A DNA stretch of 64,000 nucleotides from Granulicella mallensis. Its GTDB lineage: Bacteria > Acidobacteriota > Terriglobia > Terriglobales > Acidobacteriaceae. This document shows positions 35,403 to 44,767 of this stretch, piece after piece. A program made the position numbers and the translations under genes. The stretch covers positions 62,001 to 126,000 of the forward strand of contig NZ_JACHIO010000008.1 of assembly GCF_014203225.1 (NCBI RefSeq). The letters run 5' to 3'. How positions within the stretch are numbered: position 1 is the first letter of the stretch; each line of letters opens with the position of its first letter. The notes under the pieces were generated by a model, which saw only the letters and a program-made list of their open reading frames with translations, did no database searches and was not told where the DNA came from.

Positions 35403-35511
35403 CGCAAATCTCCTGTAGGGGTACAGCGAAACCACGATATTTATGGCCGTTTTCCCCCAGAAAGACGGTACTGCACGTTCGATTCAACTTCTCAGTAACA
35501 GGAGATTTGCG
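35403..35511. repeat. 14-bp inverted repeat in the mogA/DedA gap
   Basis: CGCAAATCTCCTGT at 35403-35416 and its exact complement at 35498-35511 are separated by 81 nt. The pair flanks a segment that carries no gene. It could be a leader structure for the downstream membrane-protein gene. Confidence 0.6.
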
Positions 35512-35534
35512 CTCAGGCGGTAGAATAAAACCTC

Positions 35535-36194
35535 GTGATCATTGGACCTCTTGCACTTCTGCACAAAGTCTCGACCACCTTGCTGGCCGTAATGAAGCCC
35601 CTCGGCATCTGGGGTGTTGGCGGGCTTGCGTTTATCGACTCCGCCCTGATTCCGATCCCGGTCTCGATGGACGGCGTGATCATCGGCTACGTTGCCACCA
35701 ACCACAGCCTCTTCTTCGTCTACTGCCTGATTGCGGCAGTGGCCTCGGCGATCGGGTCACTGGTTCCCTTCTACATCGGGCGCGCGGGCGGCGAGCTGGT
35801 ATTGCTCAAGCGCATCAACCGCGAACGCTACGAGAAGATTCGCGACCGCTTCGAGCGTCAGGAGTTCTTCGCCATCATGATCCCGGCGATGCTCCCGCCC
35901 CCAACTCCGCTGAAGCTGTTCGAGTTCGCCGCAGGCGTCTTCGAGATGAAGCCCATCACCTTCGTGCTGGCGATCTTCACCGGCAAGTTCGTGCAGTTCC
36001 TCATCTGCTCGCTGCTGACGATCTGGTTCGGCCCCAAGCTGGTGCACACCATGCACGGCATGCTGCATCGCCACCTGAGCGTGATGATCGGCATCGCCAT
36101 CGGCGCTCTGTTGATCCTGCTGTTCTACATCACCCGCAAGATCTTCGACCGGCGCAAGGGTGAGAATCTGCCATCGGAAGACGCTGGCGAGTAG
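35535..36194 (+). CDS. DedA/VTT-family membrane protein
   Basis: Encodes 219 residues, GTG start. Multiple hydrophobic helices; the VTT/DedA signature includes GGLAFIDSALIPIPVSMDG, a re-entrant helix region (SAIGSLVPFYIGRAGGE), then MIPAMLPPPTPLKLFEFAAG. DedA proteins act as undecaprenyl-phosphate or phosphatidylethanolamine flippases in bacteria. Which substrate applies here cannot be inferred. The ribosome site is weak. Confidence 0.88.
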   Translation: MIIGPLALLHKVSTTLLAVMKPLGIWGVGGLAFIDSALIPIPVSMDGVIIGYVATNHSLFFVYCLIAAVASAIGSLVPFYIGRAGGELVLLKRINRERYEKIRDRFERQEFFAIMIPAMLPPPTPLKLFEFAAGVFEMKPITFVLAIFTGKFVQFLICSLLTIWFGPKLVHTMHGMLHRHLSVMIGIAIGALLILLFYITRKIFDRRKGENLPSEDAGE

Positions 36195-36412
36195 ACATTT
36201 CTTGTCTTAGATCTTTGCTTTTCCAGTTATTCTTCCGCCCCCAGAGCCTAGGCGAAGGGGGAACCTTCTTTCTCCGCATGTCGGCCTCCCCTTTCCATCG
36301 CGCCAATCAATGGGCCTGGATTTTTACGCACGCTTGTAGACACGGCCTGCCCCTCGACGCTACTATGGCGAAGAAACGGCGACAATCTAAACAAATTCAA
36401 AAGAGGTTACGA

Positions 36413-37735
36413 ATGCAATTTCCACGCAACCCACTGTCCGCCCTTGTGGTGTGCGGACTTCTTTCATTGAGCCATACGGCTTGTGCCAGCGATAGAAAGT
36501 TGTTCATCAACTCAACGCCTGAAGGTGCGCAAGTTGAAATCAATGGGAACATCACCTGTACCACTCCCTGCGAGCTGCCTATGGCGAGCACCTATTTCGA
36601 CCAGACGCATCCCGCAGTTACCGGGCATCTCGACCAGCCTTTTACAATACGGCTTCTAAAAGATGGTTTTATCCCGAAGGATGTCAACCTGACCACAGGT
36701 CCTCATCCCTGGAGAAGCCACAATGGAAGAAATTACTTCGAGTACTACACCTTTGCGATCGATCATTTCAATTTTCGTTTAGATCCGGTACAGGCATTTC
36801 TGGGGCACGAAACGAAATCGGATAGCACTACAGAGGCTTCGCCGACGACGAGTTCTGAAGCTCTGCCGATAGAACAAATCGTTCGCAAGACGCTGCCCGC
36901 AATTGTCCAAATTCGCGCCGGTCAGTTTAGCGGGAGCGGCTTTTTCATCACACCTGCAGGTCTGGTGGCGACAAATGCTCATGTTGTCGAGGGCCAACAA
37001 GCGGTGACCGTTATCACCTCCGATGGAATAACCCTCCAAAGCAATAGCATTTATATAGATCACGACCGCGATTTGGCCCTGGTCAAAGTAGAGGCTCACG
37101 ATGTCTCGTTTCTGACACTAAGCCTCTCACTCCCCCTGCAGGGAGCTGAAGTCATCGCTGTCGGAACGCCCGGAATCAATGATGTAGCCGGAACGGGCTT
37201 ACTGCCGAACTCCGTCAGCAAAGGAATTATCAGTGGTATTCGAACCTTTTCAGAGACTACTGTCGCAAATGCCCCAGGACGTGCCGGCACCTGGCTCCAA
37301 ACAGACACGACCATTAACCACGGAAACTCCGGCGGTCCTCTCATTAACCGCTCAGGACTTGTCGTAGGCATCAACACTTTAGGGTTTGCCGGCAGCGGAA
37401 CACCAGGAATCAATTTCGCATTAGCTTCGTCCGAACTGATCCAGGTTGTTCAACAACGGCTAGGTGTCACGCTAGGCCCCGGTAAGGACGCGGTACAACA
37501 TTCAGAAACAGCCGAGGAGAAGAGACTTTCTATTACTTCCACCCCCTCAGGCGCAGATATCGAGATAGACGGCGTCTTTCTCGGCAATACCCCCACTAGC
37601 CTATCGATTGCCGAAGGGAAAAGAGTTATCAGGATCACGAAGAAGGGGTATCAATCCTACGAGCGAACGCTACAAATACAACCCAACAGCTCGCAGAGAA
37701 TCTCCGCGGAACTCGATCCAGTTACTACGCCATAA
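36413..37735 (+). CDS. Secreted HtrA-like serine protease with PEGA domains
   Basis: 440 residues from the ATG at 36413 (AGAGG upstream). A signal peptide (LSALVVCGLLSLSHTACA) precedes a PEGA domain (about 28-125), a trypsin-like protease domain (about 155-340) with catalytic His190 (NAHVV), Asp220 (DHDRDLALV) and Ser306 (NHGNSGGPL), and a second PEGA domain (375-437; ITSTPSGADIEIDGVFLGN). No PDZ is seen; PEGA domains bind S-layer or envelope polymers. It is monocistronic, and its gap to the next gene holds two hairpins. Confidence 0.88.
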   Translation: MQFPRNPLSALVVCGLLSLSHTACASDRKLFINSTPEGAQVEINGNITCTTPCELPMASTYFDQTHPAVTGHLDQPFTIRLLKDGFIPKDVNLTTGPHPWRSHNGRNYFEYYTFAIDHFNFRLDPVQAFLGHETKSDSTTEASPTTSSEALPIEQIVRKTLPAIVQIRAGQFSGSGFFITPAGLVATNAHVVEGQQAVTVITSDGITLQSNSIYIDHDRDLALVKVEAHDVSFLTLSLSLPLQGAEVIAVGTPGINDVAGTGLLPNSVSKGIISGIRTFSETTVANAPGRAGTWLQTDTTINHGNSGGPLINRSGLVVGINTLGFAGSGTPGINFALASSELIQVVQQRLGVTLGPGKDAVQHSETAEEKRLSITSTPSGADIEIDGVFLGNTPTSLSIAEGKRVIRITKKGYQSYERTLQIQPNSSQRISAELDPVTTP

Positions 37736-37893
37736 AGAAGTGCTACAAAACCGGTAAGAATTTTGGGGTTGAAAGCGTTCGATCTATATTGGCAAATAGA
37801 ACTCTTTGAGGTTCCTTCGACTACGTAGTTCGCAACGCAACTCGAACTATTTCGCTCCGGATGACGGATTTTCTGGCGGGTGGAAGAAACAAA

Positions 37894-37922
37894 GTGAGTT
37901 GTACAACTTTTGTACAACTCAC
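37894..37922. other. 13-bp perfect palindrome, hairpin or operator
   Basis: GTGAGTTGTACAA, a 3-nt loop and its exact complement. It lies between two converging genes, with no T-run. Confidence 0.6.
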
Positions 37923-37961
37923 CTGACACTGCGACGAAATGAGTAGAAGAGATCGGAACTT

Positions 37962-38002
37962 AAATAAAAAAGCCGACGCCATAGCGTCGGCCTTTTTATT
38001 TA
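37962..38002. terminator. Bidirectional terminator
   Basis: GCCGACGC, CATA loop, GCGTCGGC, flanked by A-run and T-run, serving both the PEGA-protease gene and the second TonB receptor gene. Confidence 0.92.
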
Positions 38003-38008
38003 ATGCGG

Positions 38009-41000
38009 TTAGAAGTGGAACTTGCCTGAGAACTGAGCGACCCGGGCATCCGGTGATTCCGCTGCAATTCCCGATCCACCAAAGCGTGTACTGGATATTT
38101 GTCCGAAGCCGGATCCTACCGTTGTATTTGGAGGACCGTACGTTGGAGTATTGAGCGCGTTGTACAAATCTGCACGGAAGTCCAGTGAGGTTTGATGCCA
38201 CAGCAGGAAGGTCTTGGAAAGAGACAGGTCGACGCGGTTGTAGCCCGGCCCATAAACAACCTGGCGCAGAGGAGGGCCATAGGCTGCGATTCCACCGTTG
38301 TCAGCAATCGATACCTGATTGGGACCGAGCGGAACTCCAGGCGCAGGAGGTGCAACAGCGACAGGCGGGTTGGTATAGGCACAAGGATTGAACCAGGTCT
38401 TCACCGTACGAGTCTTCGTAGCGCAGACTACGCTGGGATCGGGGTTGGAGCCACCAGCCGCGAAAGGATCACTAATCCTTACAGCGTCTGCATTGCCCAC
38501 CCCATTGGTAGGATTATTGCCTGCGCCCACCAGATTTGGCTGACCAGTCTCAACACGGAAGAGGAGACTCAGGTTGAAACCGCCCACAAGCGCATCCAAC
38601 ACCCTCGACTGATTCAGGTATTTGCGCCCACTCCCAACAGGCAATTGATACTGCGTGTTCAAGACGAAGCGGTGACGAGTGTCTGTTGCGGTTGGGCCAT
38701 AATCAAAGCCATAGCCCAACTGTCTCCAGTTGCGATAATTCGAGCTGTTTGTTCCACCGAGTGGCTGGGTGGTGTCATCCAGGCTCTTCGACCAGGTGTA
38801 GTTGGCCATGAAATACAGACCGCCCCTGGAGCGATGTTCGCCGGTAACCTGGAGGCTGTTGAAGTTGGAGCTGCCTTCGTTGTCTTCAAGGCTCCCTCCG
38901 GAGAATTGATTGAACGGCCGGGCATTCTGCACGGAAGCGCCAGGAGCAAGAAGATTAGGGATCTGGTTGGCGCTGGGATTTGAAGTGATGTGAACGCCTA
39001 AGGCTCCAACATAAGCAACGGTTACCGTTGAGTTGCCGGCAAGCTGCTCCTGCACCGCAAGGTTGAATCCCTGCGTATAGGCAGTCTTCAACGTCTTGGG
39101 ATACATATTGATGCCCGGAGTCGTTATGAAATTGGACAGCCCAGCCGCTAGAGCTGCGCTGAATCCATCCTTAAGGGTGAGGCCATTCGTAGCGCAGTTG
39201 CCCGGCGTGCAGACACCACTGTTGAAGTTCGAGGTAAAAAGAAACGGAGCATTGAGTGCAAGATTTGGACTAAAGCCCACATTCTCAAAGCCGCCGAAGA
39301 AGATCCCGTATCCGCCGCGAACCACCAGCTTGTCCGTTGCAGAGTAAGCAAAACCGATACGTGGCCCAAAATTCGCTTTTTGTGCGTTCGTCAACGCAGG
39401 ATTACTGTCGTACACAACGGGCACATTGTTAGCTGCGAGTTCGTTGAGAAACGCCTGCGGCAAGGGGTTTTGCTTTGCCGCATTGGGAAGCAGATAGGTC
39501 GCAGTGTTGTTGGAGTAATCAATCAAGAAGTTAGCTTGCCGGCCATTCAACTCTACAAAGGGCTGGAAGTAGTCATAGCGAACTCCCATGTTCAGGGTCA
39601 GGTTTGCGCTTACACGCCAATCGTCTTGAAAGTACGCACTGCGATACCAGCGTTGATCGTGTACCAACGAGAAGTTTGAAACCGAAGCCGTATCCATCTG
39701 GTCGAGCAGGAAGTCAGCCCCGCCAAAGCCGGAGTGGGCTTGATTGGCTTGATCTTCCGTGTACTTGCCGTCGAACTTGTAGTACCCACGTGCCTGCGGT
39801 ATCTGCAGAGTCTGAATACGGATCCGCTGTAGATTGAATCCGACCTTCAGGCTGTGCTTGCCAATCGTCTTGGAGACGTTATCCAGAAGCTGCGCCACAT
39901 TCTCGAATTCGTTGGTAGGAAGATACTGTGCTGAGCCGAAGGAGGTAGGGTTCGGATTGGTACTGGTTCCGAGGTTTTGGCCACCGCCAAAATCGAAGAA
40001 TGGCAAACCGCCATTCCCCGGCTCGAACGGAATGCCTCCGAGCCCAAACTGGGGTGAAAGATCCGTATTGGAGTTTGGCTGTGCGTACTGCGCGTTGATC
40101 CAGTTATAACCAACTCGAAATTCGTTGGCCAAAGTCGACGTGAAGAAGTGCGTCTCCGACAGGGTGAACTGGCGCGCCTTGTCCGTGACGTTACCGCTCG
40201 TGCCAAAGCCTGAACCATCGAGTATGCCGAAGGGGCTGGGATATGTTTGCTGCTCATTGACTACGCTGTATTTAGTAAAGATCTGATCTTTCTGGCTTAG
40301 GTTCCAGTCCAGGCGTCCATCGTACTGGACGGTGTTGTCTAACGCTCCGCCCTGAAACTGATAGTTACTGTAAGTCTGGCCGGGAGCACCGAAGTTCGGG
40401 GCTGGTAGAAGGTTGAAAAGGTTTTGCGCTACGGGGTCGATGAGCGCCGGGTCAATGACATTGACCTGACCGTTGTACTGTATTGGTACAGGGTTAGGGT
40501 TGATGCTGCTGTTTGTACCCGCTGCATAGAGTGTCTTCGGGTTGCCGCCTGTATCCGCGGCACTGAGCAGTTCGCTGAAGTCACCCGTTCTCATTTTGAG
40601 GGTGGGAACTGTATTGATGGAACTCTGTCCGAAGATAACGCGGTTTCCTTCCACATCGCCGAAGAAAAAGAGTTTGTCCTTGAGGATCGGCCCGCCGATG
40701 GCTGCACCAAACTGGTTCTGGCGATACTTCGGTTTGGTGGCTTCAAAGTAGTCACGGGCATTAAGAATGTCGTTCCGCCAGTACTCCCACAAAGTGCCGT
40801 GAATCTGGTTGGACCCGGATTTGATACTCGCGATCACCACGGCACCGGCTGCCCGGCCAAGCTCCGCGTTGTAGCTCGACGTCTGAACTTTGAATTCAGC
40901 AAGCGATTCAGGAATCGGCTTGATGACGTACATGGCACCGCTTGGTTCATCGACCAGCATGGCATTGTTATCGACGCCATCAAAGATGTAGTTGTTTTGT

Positions 41001-41701
41001 CCGGTGCGTTGTCCGTTGGCCGAGAAATCACCGCCGTTCGTGCCGCGGGTTCCCTGCGCGGCTGGAGCCACTCCAGGAGTAAGTTGTGCGATGAAGATAG
41101 GATTCCGATTCACCAAAGGCGTCTGGACGATTGCCGCTGCCGGGATGGTTGCCCCCGTAGAAGAATTGTCAGTCTGTAAGGCTGCAGGGTCGGTGGTGAC
41201 CTCAACGGTCTCCGTAACAGAACCGGCCGCAAGCGTTATCGGCACCTCAATACGTGCGGAAGCATTGACGACAAGTCCCTTTTGTTCGGCCTTGGAGAAG
41301 CCCTGCGCAGAGACAGTGACCTTATAGCTGCCGATTTTGATCGGGGTGAAGGTAAAGATTCCCTCGCCATCGGACTTGCGGACAAGAGAGAGCCCTGTCG
41401 CTTCATCGACCAGGGTGACGGTGGCGTTGGGGATGGAAGCGCCGGTACTATCGTGTACCGTTCCAGCAAGCGTGCCCTGATCCAACTGGGCATAAGCTGC
41501 AGTTCCGCTCAGCAGGGCGGAAATCATCGCAAAGACGAATATAAAAAGGCTCAATTTAAAAGAGCTTTTTCGGAGATGCAGATTGAGATTGGAGAGAGAT
41601 TGATTCCACAACGGACGAAACTGCAAGCTTGTTTTAGAGAGCGTGGTCGATCGCGTTGAGCAAGCGATATAAGAAGTTTGCGCAGTCTTTAGATCCCTCA
41701 T
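38009..41701 (-). CDS. TonB-dependent receptor, Oar-like (second copy)
   Basis: About 1230 residues from the ATG at 41701 (CAGGAG 12 nt upstream). An unusually long 45-residue region precedes the hydrophobic signal (LSLFIFVFAMISALLSGTAA), so a downstream start is possible. The carboxypeptidase-regulatory-like domain (DSTGASIPNATVTLVDEATG) is followed by a plug (NNYIFDGVDNNAMLVDEPS) and a barrel ending AQFSGKFHF. No enzyme or regulator gene adjoins it, so the substrate is unknown. Confidence 0.9.
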   Translation of the reverse strand: MRDLKTAQTSYIACSTRSTTLSKTSLQFRPLWNQSLSNLNLHLRKSSFKLSLFIFVFAMISALLSGTAAYAQLDQGTLAGTVHDSTGASIPNATVTLVDEATGLSLVRKSDGEGIFTFTPIKIGSYKVTVSAQGFSKAEQKGLVVNASARIEVPITLAAGSVTETVEVTTDPAALQTDNSSTGATIPAAAIVQTPLVNRNPIFIAQLTPGVAPAAQGTRGTNGGDFSANGQRTGQNNYIFDGVDNNAMLVDEPSGAMYVIKPIPESLAEFKVQTSSYNAELGRAAGAVVIASIKSGSNQIHGTLWEYWRNDILNARDYFEATKPKYRQNQFGAAIGGPILKDKLFFFGDVEGNRVIFGQSSINTVPTLKMRTGDFSELLSAADTGGNPKTLYAAGTNSSINPNPVPIQYNGQVNVIDPALIDPVAQNLFNLLPAPNFGAPGQTYSNYQFQGGALDNTVQYDGRLDWNLSQKDQIFTKYSVVNEQQTYPSPFGILDGSGFGTSGNVTDKARQFTLSETHFFTSTLANEFRVGYNWINAQYAQPNSNTDLSPQFGLGGIPFEPGNGGLPFFDFGGGQNLGTSTNPNPTSFGSAQYLPTNEFENVAQLLDNVSKTIGKHSLKVGFNLQRIRIQTLQIPQARGYYKFDGKYTEDQANQAHSGFGGADFLLDQMDTASVSNFSLVHDQRWYRSAYFQDDWRVSANLTLNMGVRYDYFQPFVELNGRQANFLIDYSNNTATYLLPNAAKQNPLPQAFLNELAANNVPVVYDSNPALTNAQKANFGPRIGFAYSATDKLVVRGGYGIFFGGFENVGFSPNLALNAPFLFTSNFNSGVCTPGNCATNGLTLKDGFSAALAAGLSNFITTPGINMYPKTLKTAYTQGFNLAVQEQLAGNSTVTVAYVGALGVHITSNPSANQIPNLLAPGASVQNARPFNQFSGGSLEDNEGSSNFNSLQVTGEHRSRGGLYFMANYTWSKSLDDTTQPLGGTNSSNYRNWRQLGYGFDYGPTATDTRHRFVLNTQYQLPVGSGRKYLNQSRVLDALVGGFNLSLLFRVETGQPNLVGAGNNPTNGVGNADAVRISDPFAAGGSNPDPSVVCATKTRTVKTWFNPCAYTNPPVAVAPPAPGVPLGPNQVSIADNGGIAAYGPPLRQVVYGPGYNRVDLSLSKTFLLWHQTSLDFRADLYNALNTPTYGPPNTTVGSGFGQISSTRFGGSGIAAESPDARVAQFSGKFHF

Positions 41702-41969
41702 CGATGTTGGGACTCCTGAAAGTTTGAAGAAATCTATTGGCCGGGAGCTTATAGGCCCAGTCAAGTTCTTGTCAATTGCGTAATCGTTTACCCATGTGCA
41801 AAACCCCATATCGTAATCGCTTACGTGACTTCTCGGCATCCACCGAAGACCCGCAACAGATGAGTCAGAACTTCCGCCCTTAGATGTCATGGCAGTCCGC
41901 ATGGCTGTCTAACGTTTTGCTATTTTTAGGTGTCTTATAGGTCGATAACATGCCCGGCATAGCAGCGCA

Positions 41970-42060
41970 TCTCTATGAGCCTCATCCTCTCGTAGAGGCA
42001 CGAACGAAAGGGTGAGGCTCCTATTTGCCTCGATAGAAGTGAAGGCGCGGAACGGCTCCT
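41970..42060. other. Hairpin-rich stretch upstream of the RAYT repeat copies
   Basis: A stem formed by GAGCCTCATCCT and AGGGTGAGGCTC (41976-42020) is seen, followed by short words recurring in the REP copies (GAGGCACGAA). No gene is visible in 41702-42340. Confidence 0.5.
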
Positions 42061-42183
42061 ATTTCCACGGCGCATAGAGAGGCACGAATCGGAAGAACGA
42101 AGAGCATGGTTCAGTCGGCCACGCTGTATCGTGAGGCACGCCCCGGAAGGACATGCTTCCTATTGCCACAATGTATGGGGAGG

Positions 42184-42294
42184 CACGAACCGGAAGGGCA
42201 CGGTTTCAACCGTGCCATAAAGCGCGGGCCGAAGGCCCATACCGCTCTGCCGAAGGCCGGAGTGAAGGCGCAGCCGCAACGACTAAATTGCCTT
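42184..42294. repeat. REP element, copy A (upstream of the RAYT)
   Basis: Contains ACGAACCGGAAGGGCACGG, a GGCACGGTTTCAACCGTGCC hairpin, a GGGCCGAAGGCCC hairpin, then CCGAAGGCCGGAGTGAAGGC and GCAGCCGCAACGACT. Copy B (42813-42925) repeats it directly and copy C (43090-43203) inversely. Confidence 0.8.
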
Positions 42295-42340
42295 CTTCCG
42301 TGCTACCCAGATACACGAGGACAACGGATAAAATGCGCCC

Positions 42341-42754
42341 ATGGCCACCCCGCCGAGAACCGCCATTGCCGGCACCTTCTTCGTCACCGCGATCACCTAC
42401 AACGGCCGCCGACTCTTCCAGGTAGACACCAACGCCCAACTCCTTATCGCAACCTTGCAACACTATCGCGCCGAAGGTCTCTACAAGCTCTACTCCTTTG
42501 TAGTCATGCCGGACCACGTCCATCTGCTGCTAACGACAGACGATCTACCTAAGACCATGCAGCACATCAAAGGCGGCTTCTCCCGCCGCATTGAATCGAA
42601 GCTCCCGGTTTGGCAGCTTGGGTTTACAGACCATCTCGTTCTCGATCGCGAGCACTTTGAATCGCGCCGCCATTACATCCACGAAAACCCGGTTCGCGAA
42701 CGCCTCGTGGAGAGCGCCGAAAAGTATCCGTATTCCTCGGCGTTTCGCGGATGA
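42341..42754 (+). CDS. REP-associated tyrosine transposase (RAYT, Y1/IS200-like)
   Basis: Encodes 137 residues. HUH motif His59-x-His61 in MPDHVHLLL and a candidate nucleophile Tyr112 in HYIHENPVRERL, the RAYT signature. FFVTAITYNGRRLF is typical of the family N-terminus. RAYTs move or tidy REP sequences by single-strand chemistry; this one lies between copies A and B of one repeat, the expected arrangement. The protein is short for the family (usually 150-180 residues). Confidence 0.92.
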   Translation: MATPPRTAIAGTFFVTAITYNGRRLFQVDTNAQLLIATLQHYRAEGLYKLYSFVVMPDHVHLLLTTDDLPKTMQHIKGGFSRRIESKLPVWQLGFTDHLVLDREHFESRRHYIHENPVRERLVESAEKYPYSSAFRG

Positions 42755-42812
42755 ATCGGCAATCTGTTTCGCCGCAACGAAAGAAACACCCTGAACAGTA
42801 ATCAGGCAAAAC

Positions 42813-42925
42813 CACGAACCGGAAGGGCATAGCTTCAGCTATGCCGTAAATGCCGCTCCAAAGGAGCCAACCGCTCTGCCGAAGGCCGGAGTGAAGGCGC
42901 AGCCGCAACGACTGAATTGCCTTCT
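42813..42925. repeat. REP element, copy B (directly repeated)
   Basis: Same order of motifs as copy A. The inner hairpins differ but keep pairing (GGCATAGCTTCAGCTATGCC; compensatory changes). The shared GCAGCCGCAACGACT end is intact. Confidence 0.8.
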
Positions 42926-43089
42926 TCGACACAACCGATACATGTAACGTCCAACACCACCTGACGCCAATAGGGGGGATTGAAATATAGAGGCATATCT
43001 TCTCGTGAACTCCGGGCCTCTTGCCGCAACAGAACAGGCCAGGCTAAAAGATGAGGTGATCGCCACTGCCGTATCGGTGGCATAGCAGA

Positions 43090-43203
43090 AAGCAATTCAG
43101 TCGTTGCGGCTACGCCTTCACTCCAGCCTTCGGCAGAGCGGTACGGGCCTTTGGCCCAGCTTTTGCGGCACGGTTGAAACCGTGCCCTTCCGGTTCGTGG
43201 TGG
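43090..43203. repeat. REP element, copy C (inverted)
   Basis: The reverse complement of copy A, including GGCACGGTTTCAACCGTGCC. With copy B it makes an inverted pair downstream of the transposase. Confidence 0.8.
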
Positions 43204-43281
43204 ACCTAATCTATCAGCAGGAGCGGTCGCGCTTTGCGCGATGGTCCACATCTCAGAAGTTAGGTATGGGAGTGCATGACT

Positions 43282-44181
43282 CTACTTAAATGCGTCGGGA
43301 TAGGCCAACCGAATGCGTCGGGTGTCCACGTCATCAATAACACCATAGAAAATTTCTTGCCCTAGAAGCGATTTTGCCGTCGCTAATTGCTGCATCTGGT
43401 ACGGGACACTATCTTCGATTTCGCCTTCATACTGCACGAAGTGGATCTGTCCTGGCGACTGAAAGAGGCGTTGTATTTGTTCGCCCTTCTTTCCCATTTT
43501 CCCAGGAACCAACTTTCCCTTCTTGGCAGGCCCCTTAAGTGCAAAAGACGCTGGATAACGTCTGCCACGAATAGATATCCGCGAAGTGTAGATGTCAGAA
43601 GTTTCCCCAGGCCAGTCCTTAGCTATATGGGGTTCAGCAAGAATTTTGTGAAATCCGACTTTCGTCTTCTCCTCAGATAGACGATCCGTAATCTCCTCAG
43701 TATCGCTGGCCTTGATCGTTTTAACTTTAATGAACTGGTCGATATCATCTATGCTAATCATGCGAATTTTCGGTCGACCGATGCCTTTAATCGTCACCGA
43801 AGTTGTAACCCGAACGGTCGGATTTGTCTTCGTTGCGTAATTCTTTCGCTTAGTTGGATGCGTCGCGAGACGAAAAATCTCATCTCTGTTTGCGACGAAA
43901 AATAAATCCTTGCTGTAAGCAGTCGTCATCTTTCCGTTGATTCTGACGCGACTCTGAGTAAAGATGTGCTGACTTGCCATTGGCCTCGCAATGGTCAAAA
44001 TATCCTTTTCACTCTTTTTGAGAGCCTCGGCAATTTCGCCAACGGTTTTGATGGCCTTTTTGCCACGATATACAACTCTCGCAATGTTGAGATATCGTGC
44101 GCTCTTTGAAAGCAACTCAACGAAATTAGCGATTTGATCGCGGCGGTGAGATGCAGAATCGGATACAGATGTGGACGACAT
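43282..44181 (-). CDS. 299-aa protein ending the tiny-HTH operon (possible effector)
   Basis: 299 residues. Residues 30-100 look like a winged helix (KTVGEIAEALKKSEKDILTI; the HTH segment), 120-160 is a beta-rich linker, and 170-299 is a basic C-terminal domain with ETSDIYTSRI (193-202), SFALKGPAKKGK (212-223), KGEQIQRLF and FYGVIDDVDTRRI. E193/D197 before a strand ending in K216 recall the layout of a PD-(D/E)xK nuclease, but the residue two before K216 is Ala, so this assignment is weak. It starts by a TAATG overlap with the last HTH gene. GC is lower than the surrounding genes, suggesting transfer. Confidence 0.7.
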   Translation of the reverse strand: MSSTSVSDSASHRRDQIANFVELLSKSARYLNIARVVYRGKKAIKTVGEIAEALKKSEKDILTIARPMASQHIFTQSRVRINGKMTTAYSKDLFFVANRDEIFRLATHPTKRKNYATKTNPTVRVTTSVTIKGIGRPKIRMISIDDIDQFIKVKTIKASDTEEITDRLSEEKTKVGFHKILAEPHIAKDWPGETSDIYTSRISIRGRRYPASFALKGPAKKGKLVPGKMGKKGEQIQRLFQSPGQIHFVQYEGEIEDSVPYQMQQLATAKSLLGQEIFYGVIDDVDTRRIRLAYPDAFK

Positions 44182-44357
44182 TACAATTGACCACCCTTGC
44201 TCTGAAAGACACGCAGCATCTCTGATACGACTTGACGCTTTTTGCCAATAAATTTAGCTATGTTGGCCTGCGAAACTCCAGTGTCCTTCAACTGAAGAAC
44301 TATGAGCTTTTCTAACAGCTCATTTGTCCTTTGAGCCTCCGTTTTTTGCTTTTCCAT
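44181..44357 (-). CDS. Tiny HTH protein, type B (second copy)
   Basis: 58 residues, starting MEKQKTEAQRTNELLEKL. GGAGCC precedes the ATG at 44357. Residues 20-50 form an HTH-like pair of helices (VSQANIAKFIGKKRQVVSEM). It resembles the protein at 44591-44767 (LxxLVxQ...GxxQxxIAxxVGK...EML), with about the same length. It overlaps the 94-aa gene by 38 nt and the 299-aa gene by 1 nt. No known family. Confidence 0.75.
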   Translation of the reverse strand: MEKQKTEAQRTNELLEKLIVLQLKDTGVSQANIAKFIGKKRQVVSEMLRVFQSKGGQL

Positions 44358-44604
44358 TTTTGGCTCCTTTGGTCTTTTGTGCCTGGCTGATCAATTCCGC
44401 TACGCTGCCGGGTGTCGATCCAATGATTAACGCGATGTCTGGATTTCGGAACCCAAACGCTCTGAGAAGAACTGCTTCGCTACCCAGATTTCTCTTGAGA
44501 CCGTCCTTGGCATCTAACCGCGCTCGGAGTTGTAAGGCGATGGCAATCAACGCTTCGATTGGTCGCGCTTCGGTTGCCACAAACGAAGATTCATTTGATT
44601 TCAT
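44320..44604 (-). CDS. Tiny HTH protein, type A (94 aa)
   Basis: 94 residues. A helical N-terminus (PIEALIAIALQLRARLD) precedes an HTH of the sigma-region-4 style (EAVLLRAFGFRNPDIALIIG, then STPGSVAELIS) and a Lys/Gly-rich tail (KTKGAKNGKAKNGG). It shares its layout with the proteins at 44764, 44960 and 45195. It overlaps the preceding 58-aa gene by 14 nt. Confidence 0.75.
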   Translation of the reverse strand: MKSNESSFVATEARPIEALIAIALQLRARLDAKDGLKRNLGSEAVLLRAFGFRNPDIALIIGSTPGSVAELISQAQKTKGAKNGKAKNGGSKDK

Positions 44605-44767
44605 TCTTCTTCCCTTTTTGGAGAGGCTTCAGCATTTCGTTGATGGTACCTTTGCTCTTTCCGACATAGGCCGCAATTGCGTCTTGCGTACACCCAGCGG
44701 TGTGCATTTGGAATACGAGTGCTTTCAATTCAAGACTTGTATCCAAACTGGAAACGGATGGCTTCAT
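44591..44767 (-). CDS. Tiny HTH protein, type B (first copy)
   Basis: 58 residues, MKPSVSSLDTSLELKALVFQ. An HTH is seen in CTQDAIAAYVGKSKGTINEM, followed by a short Lys-rich tail. It is paralogous with the 58-aa protein at 44181-44357. It overlaps the upstream 67-aa gene by ATGA and the next gene by 14 nt. Confidence 0.75.
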   Translation of the reverse strand: MKPSVSSLDTSLELKALVFQMHTAGCTQDAIAAYVGKSKGTINEMLKPLQKGKKNEIK

